Origin: an uncultured Lachnospiraceae bacterium | GTDB taxonomy: Bacteria; Bacillota; Clostridia; Lachnospirales; Lachnospiraceae | NCBI GenBank assembly: GCA_946538525.1 | Contig: CAMNGU010000004.1 | Span: 1-52,921, forward strand | Length of the DNA stretch: 52,921 nt | Reading direction: 5' to 3' | In this document: positions 34,264 through 43,455 of the stretch, piece after piece | Layout of the letters: each line of letters starts with the position of its first letter | Position numbering within the stretch: the stretch's first letter is position 1 | Made by a program: the position numbers and the translations under genes | Notes under the pieces: generated by a model | The model's input: the letters and a program-made list of their open reading frames with translations, nothing else | Database searches by the model: none | Told to the model about the DNA's origin: nothing

Positions 34264-35085
34264 TTACCAATCCATTTGATCCATTATCTCAAATGCTTTT
34301 CCTTCCGGCTCTCTATGAAGAAATACTTCCTCACCGGTTACAGGATGAACAAAGATCATCTTTGTAGAAAAAAGTCCAATCTCTGCTCTTTCTTTCTTTG
34401 ATTTATTAAATCTGTTTCCAGATTTATTCTTATTCTTCCCACCCTTTGCGGGACTTGGACCACCTTTCGCATTTGGTGAACCAACGCCAGAATATTTTAC
34501 ATCTCCCCAGATTGGAGTACCATTTGCCGCCATCTGACATCTTATCTGATGATGTCTTCCTGTTACCAGCTTAACAAGAAGGTATGATATAGGTCCCTCA
34601 TCTGTGTCCAGCTCATCTAGAACTTCGTATTTCAGTTCGGCATATTTTGCTCCCTTTGTATTTGCGGGAACAACCTTTGTTATATTCAGCTTTTTGTCAT
34701 GCAGGAGATAATTACTAAGTGTACCCTCCGGCTCTTTCATAAAGCCTCTAACCACTACCTGATAGAACTTAGATATCTTTCTGTCATGAACCATATCAGA
34801 AAGCTTTGCAGCTGTGGATTCATCTTTCGCAAAGAGGATGATACCTGCAACTGGACGATCTAATCTATTAATAACAGCAACATATGGCTCTTCAAGCTCT
34901 ATTTCGCCTGACTGTCCAGACTCTGCTGCCTGTTTTTCGGCCGCACTAAAAGCCTTGTCATATAGATATTCCTTCACCAATGTGATCATATCAACACCGT
35001 AAGTCTTATCCAGCTGACTAGGTACGCCATATGGCTTAACACATGCTATTAAATAATCGTCTTCATAAACTATATCTAAGTTCAT
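34264..35085 (-). CDS. RluA-family RNA pseudouridine synthase
   Basis: The start is the ATG at 35085 (273 residues); the ORF track start at 35172 runs back through the repeat into the aminotransferase gene. The catalytic motif is NRLDRPVAGIILFAKD with the nucleophilic Asp, and VTGRHHQIR is the other family signature. A basic Gly/Lys/Asn-rich insert (about 205-240, KGGKNKNKSGN) near the C-terminus is unusual and could bind RNA. No good ribosome site precedes it; a degenerate palindromic repeat lies just upstream. The target RNA position cannot be told. Confidence 0.88.
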   Translation of the reverse strand: MNLDIVYEDDYLIACVKPYGVPSQLDKTYGVDMITLVKEYLYDKAFSAAEKQAAESGQSGEIELEEPYVAVINRLDRPVAGIILFAKDESTAAKLSDMVHDRKISKFYQVVVRGFMKEPEGTLSNYLLHDKKLNITKVVPANTKGAKYAELKYEVLDELDTDEGPISYLLVKLVTGRHHQIRCQMAANGTPIWGDVKYSGVGSPNAKGGPSPAKGGKNKNKSGNRFNKSKKERAEIGLFSTKMIFVHPVTGEEVFLHREPEGKAFEIMDQMDW

Positions 35086-35094
35086 ATTATTTTC

Positions 35095-35128
35095 TATGTG
35101 TAAAATGGACCAGGTCCCTAATGCACAT
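35095..35128. repeat. Degenerate GGACC-GGTCC palindromic repeat
   Basis: ATGTGTAAAATGGACCAGGT followed by CCCTAATGCACAT repeats, in shorter form, the left half of the 29.3-kb element and its GTGCA arm. It fills the 43-base gap between the aminotransferase stop and the RluA-type gene. Confidence 0.65.
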
Positions 35129-36424
35129 TTACCCCTCTGTCTTCTCTGCAAGAATCTTATTTGCACTAACAAGTCTTACACACAGAGTAAAGAGCTCTGC
35201 TGCAAGCTTAAGGTCTTCAATCGTTGGATATGTTGGAGCGATACGAATATTGCTATCATGAGGATCCTTGCCATATGGCCATGTTGCTCCGGCATCTGTC
35301 ATAATGACACCTGCCTTCTTAGCTTTATCAACAATTGCCTTAGCACATCCATCAAGTGCATCAAAGCTGATGAAGTAACCACCATTTGGATTTGTCCATT
35401 TACCAATCTCAAGTCCACCAAGTCTGTTCTCAAGAGTATTAAGAACAACCTCAAACTTAGGTCTAATAATCGCAGCATGCTTCTTCATATGCTCTGTCAT
35501 TCCGTGAATGTCACCAAAGAATCTGACATGTCTCAGCTGATTAACCTTATCATGACCAATTGTCTGATGCTTAAGCTGCTTAAGAATGTCTTCCATGTTG
35601 TTAAGTGATGTTGCAAGCGCTGCTATACCACTTCCTGGAAATGAAATCTTTGATGTTGATGCGAATTTATAAACAAGATCAGGATTTCCTACTCTCTTAC
35701 ATTCTGCAAGAATCTCAACGAGGTAATCCTCTCTATCTTCATATAAATGATGAATACCATATGCATTATCCCAGAAAATACGGAAATCATTTGCAGCTGG
35801 CTTCAGTCTGGCAAATCTTCTTACTGTATCATCTGAATAAGAATAACCCTGTGGGTTTGAATACTTTGGACAGCACCAGATACCTTTGATGGCCTCATCT
35901 TCTGATACAAGCTTCTCAACCATATCCATATCCGGACCTTCTGGGCTCATAGGAACAGGAATCATCTCAATACCAAAGTACTCTGTTATTCCGAAATGTC
36001 TATCATATCCTGGCACTGGGCACAGGAACTTAACCTTATCCAGCTTGCACCATGGAGTATTACCCATGATACCGTGTGTATATGCTCTAGCAATTGTATC
36101 GTACATAACATTAAGTGAAGAATTTCCATAAATAATAATGTTATCTGGATTATTCTCCATCATGTCACCGATAAGAACCTTTGCCTCTTCAATTCCTGTA
36201 AGAACTCCGTAGTTACGGCAATCAGTTCCGTCAGCACAGGAAAGATCAGCTTCAGAATTCAGCGCATCCATCATTCCCATAGAAAGATCCAGCTGTTCTC
36301 TACATGGCTTACCACGACTCATATCCAGTCTAAGGTCCATGTCCTGGTACTTCTTGTACTCTTTTTTAAGGAATGCGATTTCCTCTTTCAGTTCTTCAAT
36401 TGACATCTCTGCATAAGGTTTCAT
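35129..36424 (-). CDS. Aminotransferase class I, aspartate-aminotransferase Ic type
   Basis: From the ATG at 36424 (GGAGG seven bases upstream) the protein has 431 residues. It has PLP features of fold type I: the pyridoxal lysine in ASTSKISFPGSG, the aspartate in WDNAYGIHHL and the substrate arginine near SNIRIAPTYP. The CCPKYSNPQGYSYSD segment is typical of the separate branch of aspartate aminotransferases (PF12897) common in Actinobacteria and Clostridia. It probably interconverts aspartate and oxaloacetate with glutamate. It is probably co-transcribed with the RluA-type gene downstream. Confidence 0.88.
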   Translation of the reverse strand: MKPYAEMSIEELKEEIAFLKKEYKKYQDMDLRLDMSRGKPCREQLDLSMGMMDALNSEADLSCADGTDCRNYGVLTGIEEAKVLIGDMMENNPDNIIIYGNSSLNVMYDTIARAYTHGIMGNTPWCKLDKVKFLCPVPGYDRHFGITEYFGIEMIPVPMSPEGPDMDMVEKLVSEDEAIKGIWCCPKYSNPQGYSYSDDTVRRFARLKPAANDFRIFWDNAYGIHHLYEDREDYLVEILAECKRVGNPDLVYKFASTSKISFPGSGIAALATSLNNMEDILKQLKHQTIGHDKVNQLRHVRFFGDIHGMTEHMKKHAAIIRPKFEVVLNTLENRLGGLEIGKWTNPNGGYFISFDALDGCAKAIVDKAKKAGVIMTDAGATWPYGKDPHDSNIRIAPTYPTIEDLKLAAELFTLCVRLVSANKILAEKTEG

Positions 36425-36540
36425 AATTTTCCTCCAAACCATATAATAATTTATTACTTTATTATAGAAAATAAAATATAAAAATATTTTATAAATAGAA
36501 ATTTAATTAATCATTTTTCTTGTAAAATAGAACTAAAAAA

Positions 36541-36597
36541 CGCTTGATCTGACTAGGGTTATCGCTATTTTATCACTACCCTGCGTCAAATCAAGCG
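36541..36597 (-). terminator. Terminator of the CAP-protein gene
   Basis: On the minus strand CGCTTGATTTGACGCAGGGT pairs with ACCCTAGTCAGATCAAGCG, followed by TTTTTTAG. The stem is long with small interruptions, about 80 bases after the stop of the CAP gene. Confidence 0.85.
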
Positions 36598-36675
36598 CTA
36601 TTATACTACATCTTTACTGCATTTGCAAAAAACATATTTTGTATTGATTTAGGTTGATTTTAGTATTTATTTAAT

Positions 36676-37938
36676 TTATTGCATAGCTCCATCTGGACCT
36701 AACCAATAACCATCAACATAATCATTTGTAACTGCGTATCCATAATAGTTGAAGTAATACCATTTTCCATCTATCTTCTGCCACTGGCTCCATGGGTACC
36801 ATCCACTGGAATCCTCATACCACCAGCCTTCAGAATTTGCATACCATGATCCAACGCCTTCATAAGTCCATGCACCATTGCTGCTGAGCCAATATCCATC
36901 AACCCACTCGTTGCTTGCCATAGCTCCATTTCCATGGAAGTAATAGTAGTTACCTTCTATATAACGCCAACCTGTCATCATGTAACCATCATCATCAAGT
37001 GCGTACCATTCACCCTTTGAATGTAGCCAGCATCTTGTAGCTCTGGTTCCATTATCCATCAGGTAGTACCAACCACCTGCATCTCTATCCCAAGATCCTT
37101 TTACAGGTGTTGTACCCGCACCTGGATCAGCAGAACCTGAGCCGCCTCCTGAACCGCTGCCTGCAGAACCATTTGATATAGGATATCCTTCCTCAAAAAC
37201 ACCCTTTGATTCAAGTCTGCTATAGACTTCATTTGAAACACCTACTGTAAATCTATAATTAGCTCTTTCTGATGATCTAGAAGCTACTGTTGCTGCTCTT
37301 TGTGTACTGAACTGCTGAGCCCAGTAATAATAGTAATTACCGTTACAATAAACAACACCGATACCAATAGACTTCCAGCTCTTATAAAGGATATTTTTTC
37401 TATGGCCCTCACATCTCATCCATGAACCTTCGTCCATATCATATGAACTATTCTCATCAATATCTCTTCCGCCATCAGATCTGTCTCTCTTCATGAACAT
37501 TACATTGTAAGGAGTAGTATGTCCATATGCAATATTCTCACCCTGAGTCTTTGCCAATGTTGAAAGACAACTTGTTCCATCAGGTCTTGTATGTGCTCTG
37601 CTATTGTCAATCTCATTATGAGAATAAGCCGCTCCGATAACTGCAGACTCTGCCGCTCTAAGCATTGCAGCGTCCATCAAATCCTGATCCATCTCAAGAG
37701 CATTAAGACCAGCTTTTGCACGCTCCTCATTTACATAGTCCAAAACCTCAAATGCATAATCATACATTGCTCTGGCTGTAACTGTAATATATGCATCAGC
37801 TGCCTCAACATCTGTTACGCTTTTAAATGGCACATAGCCTAATGAACTGACAACCATAGCAAGAACTAAGACTAATACAGCCACAGTTCTTGTGAGTTTC
37901 TTTCGGGTTAATCCTTTTTCATTTAAATTACTTATCAT
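36676..37938 (-). CDS. Secreted CAP-domain protein with cell-wall-binding repeats
   Basis: The 420-residue protein has an N-terminal signal peptide (residues about 15-45), a CAP/SCP (PF00188-type) domain at about 55-215 (YVNEERAKAGLNAL, YSHNEI, GENIAYG, GHRKNILYKSW), a Gly/Ser-rich linker, then four to five glucan/choline-binding-type repeats (about 280-420, such as GWYYLMDNGTRAT and GKWYYFNYYGY). It should be exported and held at the cell surface by the repeats. The biochemical activity of bacterial CAP domains is mostly unknown. It is a single-gene unit with its own promoter and terminator. Confidence 0.92.
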   Translation of the reverse strand: MISNLNEKGLTRKKLTRTVAVLVLVLAMVVSSLGYVPFKSVTDVEAADAYITVTARAMYDYAFEVLDYVNEERAKAGLNALEMDQDLMDAAMLRAAESAVIGAAYSHNEIDNSRAHTRPDGTSCLSTLAKTQGENIAYGHTTPYNVMFMKRDRSDGGRDIDENSSYDMDEGSWMRCEGHRKNILYKSWKSIGIGVVYCNGNYYYYWAQQFSTQRAATVASRSSERANYRFTVGVSNEVYSRLESKGVFEEGYPISNGSAGSGSGGGSGSADPGAGTTPVKGSWDRDAGGWYYLMDNGTRATRCWLHSKGEWYALDDDGYMMTGWRYIEGNYYYFHGNGAMASNEWVDGYWLSSNGAWTYEGVGSWYANSEGWWYEDSSGWYPWSQWQKIDGKWYYFNYYGYAVTNDYVDGYWLGPDGAMQ

Positions 37939-37993
37939 AAGTTATCACCCCATCTTTATTTAACTAAGACTTTGTTTGATATTGATAAAAAAT

Positions 37994-38022
37994 ATTATAC
38001 CCTATAACATTTTTATTTTCCA
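37994..38022 (-). promoter_or_regulatory. Promoter of the CAP-protein gene
   Basis: On the minus strand TGGAAA (38017-38022), 17 bases, TATAAT (37994-37999). The -10 is perfect and the -35 weak. It is about 56 bases upstream of the start codon. Confidence 0.6.
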
Positions 38023-38111
38023 TGTTAAAATGCTCGGATTTGTTGCTTTTTTATTCTATTAATTTAGTGGTATTACATATTTACAAGAAATGAAAAAAGT
38101 GATATACTTCG

Positions 38112-38135
38112 TTACGCTAAAGCGTTAAAGCGTAA
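38112..38135 (+). promoter_or_regulatory. Repeat/dyad upstream of tyrA
   Basis: TTACGCT (38112-38118) and AGCGTAA (38129-38135) are inverted, and TAAAGCGT occurs twice in a row within the same stretch. It precedes the TATTAT-rich region (about 38142) that would hold the -10 of tyrA, so it may be an operator. Confidence 0.4.
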
Positions 38136-38173
38136 AACTAATATTATAAAATATTATAAGGAGATAATTCGAA

Positions 38174-39271
38174 ATGATAGCAGTACTTAAGCAGGAGACA
38201 ACAGAAGATCAGCTTCATGAACTTACTGAATGGTTTGAAAATCAGGGTGTGAAATGTCACATTTCCCGTGGTGATTATCAAACCATCATCGGTCTTGTAG
38301 GAGATACATCTAATATTGATATTGAGCTGGTAGAATCTCTGGATATTATAGAAAATGTTAAAAGAATTTCTGGAACAACTCATAAGACAGAAAAGAAAAA
38401 AGCAAAGATTGGCGACTTCGACAGATCTGGAGTTAAAACCGTGGGAGTCGTAGGACTCGGACTTATCGGTGGTTCCTTTGCAAAGGCATTTAAAGAGCAT
38501 AGTAATGCCAAAGTGCTTGGAGCAGATATAGATGAAACCATCTGTCAGTTTGCGAAAATGGACGGAACGCTGGACGATTTCCTGACAGATGAAAATATAG
38601 GTGAATGTGACCTTATCATTCCTGCTCTATATAATCAGGCAATCATTGATTTCGTGAAAAACAAAGCTCATCTTATCAAGAAGGGCGCACTTGTTGTTGA
38701 CACTGGTGGACTTAAGAGAAGGGTATGCAGCGAATGCTTTAAAATCGCAAATGAAAATGGATTCACATTTATAGGTGGACATCCAATGGCTGGAAAAAAA
38801 TTCTCTGGTTATAAACACAGCACAGGAAAACTTTTTAGAGATGCTTCCATGATAGTTGTTCCTGAAGACACCTCGGATATTTCTTTCTTAGAGCATATTG
38901 AAGATGTATTTGCGCCTTGCAGATTTGGCAGCATTACCATCTGCTCCGCTGAAAAGCATGACCAAATGATCGCATTTACATCTGAAATGGCACATATCGT
39001 TTCAAATGCATATATCAAGAGCCCAACCGCCAAGGAGCATAAAGGTTATTCTGCAGGAAGCTACAAAGACATGACCAGAGTCGCTTGGTTAAATGAAGAT
39101 ATGTGGACCGAAATATTCATGGAGAATAAAGACAACCTTATATTCGAGCTTGAAACAATAATCAAATATCTTAAAGAATATGAAGAAGCATTAAAGAACA
39201 ACGATTACGAAACTCTCCACAAAATACTGAGAGACGGAAAACTGGCAAAAGAAGAAGTAGACGGGATCTAA
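38174..39271 (+). CDS. tyrA: Prephenate dehydrogenase with N-terminal DAHP-synthase-type FXD domain
   Basis: The C-terminal part oxidises prephenate to 4-hydroxyphenylpyruvate in tyrosine synthesis: Rossmann motif GVVGLGLIGGSFA (91-103), catalytic-histidine region GGHPMAGKKFSG, and the C-terminal dimerisation helices. Residues 1-68 (MIAVLKQETTEDQLHELTEW, then VKCHISRGDYQTIIGLVGD) match the ferredoxin-like FXD domain normally found at the front of class I-beta DAHP synthase, where it binds tyrosine or phenylalanine for feedback control. A charged linker joins them. AAGGAGAT precedes the ATG. Feedback by tyrosine through FXD is inference. Confidence 0.92.
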   Translation: MIAVLKQETTEDQLHELTEWFENQGVKCHISRGDYQTIIGLVGDTSNIDIELVESLDIIENVKRISGTTHKTEKKKAKIGDFDRSGVKTVGVVGLGLIGGSFAKAFKEHSNAKVLGADIDETICQFAKMDGTLDDFLTDENIGECDLIIPALYNQAIIDFVKNKAHLIKKGALVVDTGGLKRRVCSECFKIANENGFTFIGGHPMAGKKFSGYKHSTGKLFRDASMIVVPEDTSDISFLEHIEDVFAPCRFGSITICSAEKHDQMIAFTSEMAHIVSNAYIKSPTAKEHKGYSAGSYKDMTRVAWLNEDMWTEIFMENKDNLIFELETIIKYLKEYEEALKNNDYETLHKILRDGKLAKEEVDGI

Positions 39272-39290
39272 AAAATCCCGCCTACTTTTT
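39256..39290 (+). terminator. tyrA terminator
   Basis: GTAGACGGGAT pairs with ATCCCGCCTAC around CTAAAAA, followed by TTTTTTT. The tyrA stop codon lies inside the loop side of the hairpin. Confidence 0.9.
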
Positions 39291-39300
39291 TTATAATTAT

Positions 39301-39948
39301 TTAATCTTCATTTAGAGTATCCAACATGAAACTGAAAACAATTGAAGCTATATAAAGGATTACACCAGCTATAAAACAAATGAATCCCGGACCAATTGCA
39401 TAAATACAACTCATACTATCTGCGCCAGGAACGCCAGAATCCTTACAATTATCTATAAACATATTCCAGTTATCACGAAGCCCCTCAAACTGATTAACCG
39501 TTGCTCCCACTGCACCCAAATGTGTCATAAGAATCATTAGGATTATAACAGCAAAAACCAAACCAAATCTAATTCGTTTCTTATACTTTATAAAGATTTC
39601 TCTTCTTGTAATATTATCTTTTATTCCAATAATCGCAAGAAGAACAACCGCCGCATAATAGAGCATCATTAGTAGAATTGTGATTATTGAATGTAAACTA
39701 ATGCCGCCTTTTATAGCTTTAAAACAGACCATCAACATATTAATTCCACTAAAGTCAGTCGCTGTGGTCTTAACATAAAGAATAGCCCAGTACAGAATTG
39801 TGGCTGCAATCATAAGCGCACAGCCTATTAATGCCATAACTCCTGACTTTTTATATGCGTTTGGTTTTTTATAAAATGGTACTTCTTTTTTATTTGATAT
39901 TTTATCGGAAGTTGTATTTGTTTCCAAATTACCATTTGCTTTCGACAT
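39301..39948 (-). CDS. Four-helix membrane protein of unknown function
   Basis: From the ATG at 39948 (AAGGAA upstream) the protein has 215 residues: a polar N-terminal tail of about 35, then four hydrophobic segments (about 37-57, 82-106, 125-146 and 180-208). I recognise no family. It starts 20 bases inside the end of the nucleotidyltransferase gene, so it is translationally coupled to it and may act in the same envelope-related pathway. Confidence 0.7.
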   Translation of the reverse strand: MSKANGNLETNTTSDKISNKKEVPFYKKPNAYKKSGVMALIGCALMIAATILYWAILYVKTTATDFSGINMLMVCFKAIKGGISLHSIITILLMMLYYAAVVLLAIIGIKDNITRREIFIKYKKRIRFGLVFAVIILMILMTHLGAVGATVNQFEGLRDNWNMFIDNCKDSGVPGADSMSCIYAIGPGFICFIAGVILYIASIVFSFMLDTLNED

Positions 39949-40867
39949 AGATTCCTTCCTCTCTAAGTTCTCTAAGTCTCTCCTTGACCATATCAAGCTC
40001 TTCTATGTAGGTCATGCCAAACCATTGTTCATCAGTAGGTATACAGATTACCTGCCCAGCATTTCTTGACAAAATGTCCTGTACAGCATCTGAAATAGTT
40101 TCCTCAAAGGTATCTGGAGTATTCCTAACTCCTTCAACAAATCTTCTTTCAAAAGAAACTTCTATATCATCTATAAAACCTCTTCCAAAAGCCCATAGAT
40201 TCATAGATGCAACAGAACCCGATGGAATTAAGTTAAAAGATTTTCCACCATCAAGTGTATAATATCCTTTCAAACCATCAGCTTCTTCCTCAAGCTTTAT
40301 TTGCTTTCTTTCATCGATTCTAACAAGCTTATTCTCGTTATCAACCTGACATATACCACGACTTACCATTCCCGTGGCACTAAGTGTTTTTATTAGATCA
40401 TAGCATATACAGCCATGAACATTATCTTTACACTGACTGGTAAGAAAATCATAGGCAGCCTTATATGCCCCTCGCCCATAAAAGTCATCAGCATTTATGG
40501 TAAGGAACTTACGCCCCTTCAAAACCTTTCTTGCACTCCAGAGTGCATGAGTTGTTCCCCAAGGCTTTGTTCTATCTTTAGGAAAGGCTATATCCCCTGG
40601 ATAGTCATCAAGTTCCTGAAATACATAGGTTACTGGACATTTCTTGCTGAGCCTGTCACCTATAGCTTCTTTAAACTGCTGCTCAAAGGATTTTCTTATA
40701 ATAAATACTATCTCACTAAACCCAACTTCTAAGGCATCATAAACAGCATAATCCATTAGAATGTGTCCAGCTTCATCAACTGGATGGATCTGCTTCAATC
40801 CCTTAAATCTGCTACCTAATCCTGCTGCCATAATGACAAGAACCGGCTTATCATTTGCATTCGTCAT
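39929..40867 (-). CDS. Nucleotidyltransferase (sugar-1-phosphate type)
   Basis: The 312-residue protein begins with the NTP-transferase signature VIMAAGLGSRFKGLKQIHP and has the second motif LTINADDFYG with metal-binding Asp. Members of this family form NDP-sugars or CDP-alcohols; I recall this clostridial branch only as a general nucleotidyltransferase. The substrate is unknown. AGGGGG precedes the ATG. It lies directly downstream of an LCP gene (38-base gap), which hints at wall or capsule glycopolymer synthesis. Confidence 0.85.
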   Translation of the reverse strand: MTNANDKPVLVIMAAGLGSRFKGLKQIHPVDEAGHILMDYAVYDALEVGFSEIVFIIRKSFEQQFKEAIGDRLSKKCPVTYVFQELDDYPGDIAFPKDRTKPWGTTHALWSARKVLKGRKFLTINADDFYGRGAYKAAYDFLTSQCKDNVHGCICYDLIKTLSATGMVSRGICQVDNENKLVRIDERKQIKLEEEADGLKGYYTLDGGKSFNLIPSGSVASMNLWAFGRGFIDDIEVSFERRFVEGVRNTPDTFEETISDAVQDILSRNAGQVICIPTDEQWFGMTYIEELDMVKERLRELREEGIYVESKW

Positions 40868-40905
40868 ATAAATCCCCCTTAAGATTCTCTGGTAGCTTTA
40901 GTGGC

Positions 40906-42450
40906 CTACTCCTCTGTATCTTCTTCACTACCATCCTGCTCAACTGCAGAATTATCAATCAAATCTTCAGCATCCTTATTCTCAATATATACATTGATTT
41001 CATCCTGAGATACTTTGTCGCCACTAAGCACTCTTGAGATAAGTTCATTTGCATAAGTAATATCATCATCATTTGGAACCATTACATACAGCTGAGTTGA
41101 TCCGGTTGAATAACATGTCTGTGTAGAATCATTTCCACCTACGCTGTAAGTAAGGACTTCCCAATTACCATCTGTCAGAGTACTCTGAACAAGATAACCT
41201 ATATGATCCTTGGACATATCTGTCTGGAATGAACCTTCCATACTATCCATAATGTTACTGTAATTCTTCAAAGTTTCAGGTGATTCAAGCTTCTCAATAG
41301 TAGCCTTGATAACCTGCATCTGATTACGGCCTCTCTGTCTATCACCATCAGTAAAGTTTCTTGATCTGGCAAAGCCAAGAGCTTCTTCACCATTTAGATG
41401 ATTAATGCCCTTTGAAAATGAATAAATTCCCTCTTCTGTTTCAGAGGTAAATGCATATTCTGAATTTACATCTATTCCACCCAGCTGATTAATTATGTTC
41501 TGGAATCCAGAGAAATTGATTCTCACATAATTGCTGAGATCTGCGTCATATAACATTTCCAGTGTATCCATAGAACATTCTATTCCATAGAGACCTGCAT
41601 GTGTAAGCTTATCCTTCTTACCCTTTGAATTTGAAAGTGGTACATAATAATCTCTTGGTGTAGAGATAAGAAGTACCTGCTTTGTCTGATTATTTACTAC
41701 TGCAATAATATTTACATCACTTCTACTCTTTGCAGTAACTGAACCAAATGTATCAATACCACTGAAGTATACGCAGAAATGATCATCATCCATGGAGGTT
41801 GATTCTTCTTCCTGAACAATCTCTTCCTCATACATGGTTTCCATTATAATCTTTAAATTCTGAGAATAATCTATATATTCTTCAGAAGCATCAAGTACAT
41901 AAAGAGTTCCCTTATTGATTATAAGTGCCTGAACTTCATTATTCTCAAATCCGGCAATAAGATCAAATATTGTTTCATATTCCCTAGTATTTACTGTTTG
42001 AGAAACATCTCCTTCAATCTTGGAAACTGTTTCCTGAATATGCTGCTGATCATCTGTACTAACAGTTCCAAATACATAACCATTGGCAACCGCCTCATTT
42101 ATAGATGCAACTGTATCATCTTTTGATACATATACATTTATCTCATCAACCTCTACATTTACGCCAGTAACATCATCTATAGTCCTGTTTGTTACATAGA
42201 TATAATAACTTGCTATAGCATAAAGAATTGAAAGAATTGCAGCTATAACTATCGCAGTTATATTTGTCGCTTTTTTCTTCCTTGTTGATAAGAGAATCAC
42301 CACTCCTAAAAGTATGGCAAGTCCAACTATTAAACCTATACCATAAGCGGTAGGCACCATTTTAGTCGAAAATGCAAAATACACAACAAGAACCGAAAGC
42401 ACAAGCTGTACTCCCGCCAAACTAAACCCAACAATTTTTAATTTTTTCAT
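40906..42450 (-). CDS. LytR-CpsA-Psr (LCP) family protein
   Basis: LCP enzymes attach anionic or capsular glycopolymers to peptidoglycan outside the membrane. The 514-residue protein has three N-terminal helices (about 8-28, 33-53 and 66-88), an accessory domain, then the LCP domain at about 225-420 with RSDVNIIAVVNNQTKQ, LLISTPRDYYV, the conserved GGIDV and GFARSRNFTDGDRQRGRNQ, all catalytic/lipid-binding motifs. An acidic tail closes it. AAGGTGAG precedes the ATG. It heads the run with the nucleotidyltransferase and membrane protein. Confidence 0.93.
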   Translation of the reverse strand: MKKLKIVGFSLAGVQLVLSVLVVYFAFSTKMVPTAYGIGLIVGLAILLGVVILLSTRKKKATNITAIVIAAILSILYAIASYYIYVTNRTIDDVTGVNVEVDEINVYVSKDDTVASINEAVANGYVFGTVSTDDQQHIQETVSKIEGDVSQTVNTREYETIFDLIAGFENNEVQALIINKGTLYVLDASEEYIDYSQNLKIIMETMYEEEIVQEEESTSMDDDHFCVYFSGIDTFGSVTAKSRSDVNIIAVVNNQTKQVLLISTPRDYYVPLSNSKGKKDKLTHAGLYGIECSMDTLEMLYDADLSNYVRINFSGFQNIINQLGGIDVNSEYAFTSETEEGIYSFSKGINHLNGEEALGFARSRNFTDGDRQRGRNQMQVIKATIEKLESPETLKNYSNIMDSMEGSFQTDMSKDHIGYLVQSTLTDGNWEVLTYSVGGNDSTQTCYSTGSTQLYVMVPNDDDITYANELISRVLSGDKVSQDEINVYIENKDAEDLIDNSAVEQDGSEEDTEE

Positions 42451-42692
42451 GACTCACCTTCATTTTTGATTTTTGAAATCTTTATACCGAATAATAATAT
42501 CAAATTATAGGATATAATTCAATTTAGATTTCGAGCTATTGATAACAAGATATGTTTTCAGACTTTGATAAACATCTTTGATAGGCATTTGAATAACCTT
42601 TAATATTGATTTTCTTTGCTGGTTATCTTATTCTAGAGAGTATCTTAAGAATCTCAAGAATAAAAACTAATAATTCTAAAGGAAACCTATAT

Positions 42693-43415
42693 ATGAAAGA
42701 TTTATCCTACTATACTAAACAAATGAATATTACACTGTCTGAGAAACAGCTCGAACAGTTTGATACATACATGAATATGGTAATTGAGAAAAACCAGGTA
42801 ATGAATCTGACTGCCATAACTGATCCAGAGGAATTTGCTCTGAAGCATTTTGCAGACAGTCTTTCTCTTATTCCGGCTGTTCCAGAACTGAAATATATTT
42901 CTGAAAAGCCTGTAACCATGGTTGATGTAGGAACAGGAGCAGGATTTCCTTCCGTCCCTCTTAAGATTGCCTATCCTAATATCCAGTTAACACTTTTAGA
43001 TTCACTAAATAAAAGAATTAGCTTTCTTGATAATGTTATATCTACACTTGGACTTGAAAATGTTACAACCATTCATGCACGTGCAGAAGAGGGAGGCAGA
43101 AGAAAAGATCTACGCGACACCTTTGATGTAGTCACATCAAGAGCTGTAGCAAACTTAAGCACCCTTACAGAATATTGCCTTCCATACGCGAAGGTAGGAG
43201 GACTTTTCATTTCTTATAAGTCAGGAAATATTGACGAAGAACTGGCGTCCGCTGAGCGCGCCATAAAACTTCTTGGGGGAAAACTGGAAAATGTGATTCA
43301 TTTCCAGTTAGCCGATACAGATAACAGTCGAAGCTTTGTTATGATCCGCAAGGAAAAACCTACGCCTAAGGCATATCCTAGAAAACCGGGAACCGCTAAG
43401 AGAGAGCCATTATAA
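42693..43415 (+). CDS. rsmG: 16S rRNA (guanine527-N7)-methyltransferase
   Basis: It methylates G527 of 16S rRNA with S-adenosylmethionine. From the ATG at 42693 (AAAGGAAA upstream) the protein has 240 residues, as usual; the ORF track adds 29 residues with no ribosome site. The AdoMet motif VDVGTGAGFPSVPLKIAYP, VTSRAVANL and the NLTAI start region are typical of RsmG/GidB. It stands near mnmE and mnmG, its common neighbours in Firmicutes, though it is on the other strand and separated by one gene. Confidence 0.95.
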   Translation: MKDLSYYTKQMNITLSEKQLEQFDTYMNMVIEKNQVMNLTAITDPEEFALKHFADSLSLIPAVPELKYISEKPVTMVDVGTGAGFPSVPLKIAYPNIQLTLLDSLNKRISFLDNVISTLGLENVTTIHARAEEGGRRKDLRDTFDVVTSRAVANLSTLTEYCLPYAKVGGLFISYKSGNIDEELASAERAIKLLGGKLENVIHFQLADTDNSRSFVMIRKEKPTPKAYPRKPGTAKREPL

Positions 43416-43455
43416 ACTTAGGCTCCCTTCAGCTTTTCTCTTTATATCTAAAGAC

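Noticed and set aside
34264-35172. Longer 302-residue start of the RluA-type protein
   Set aside because: The extra 29 residues run through the palindromic repeat and into the aminotransferase 3' end, with no ribosome site and no family match.
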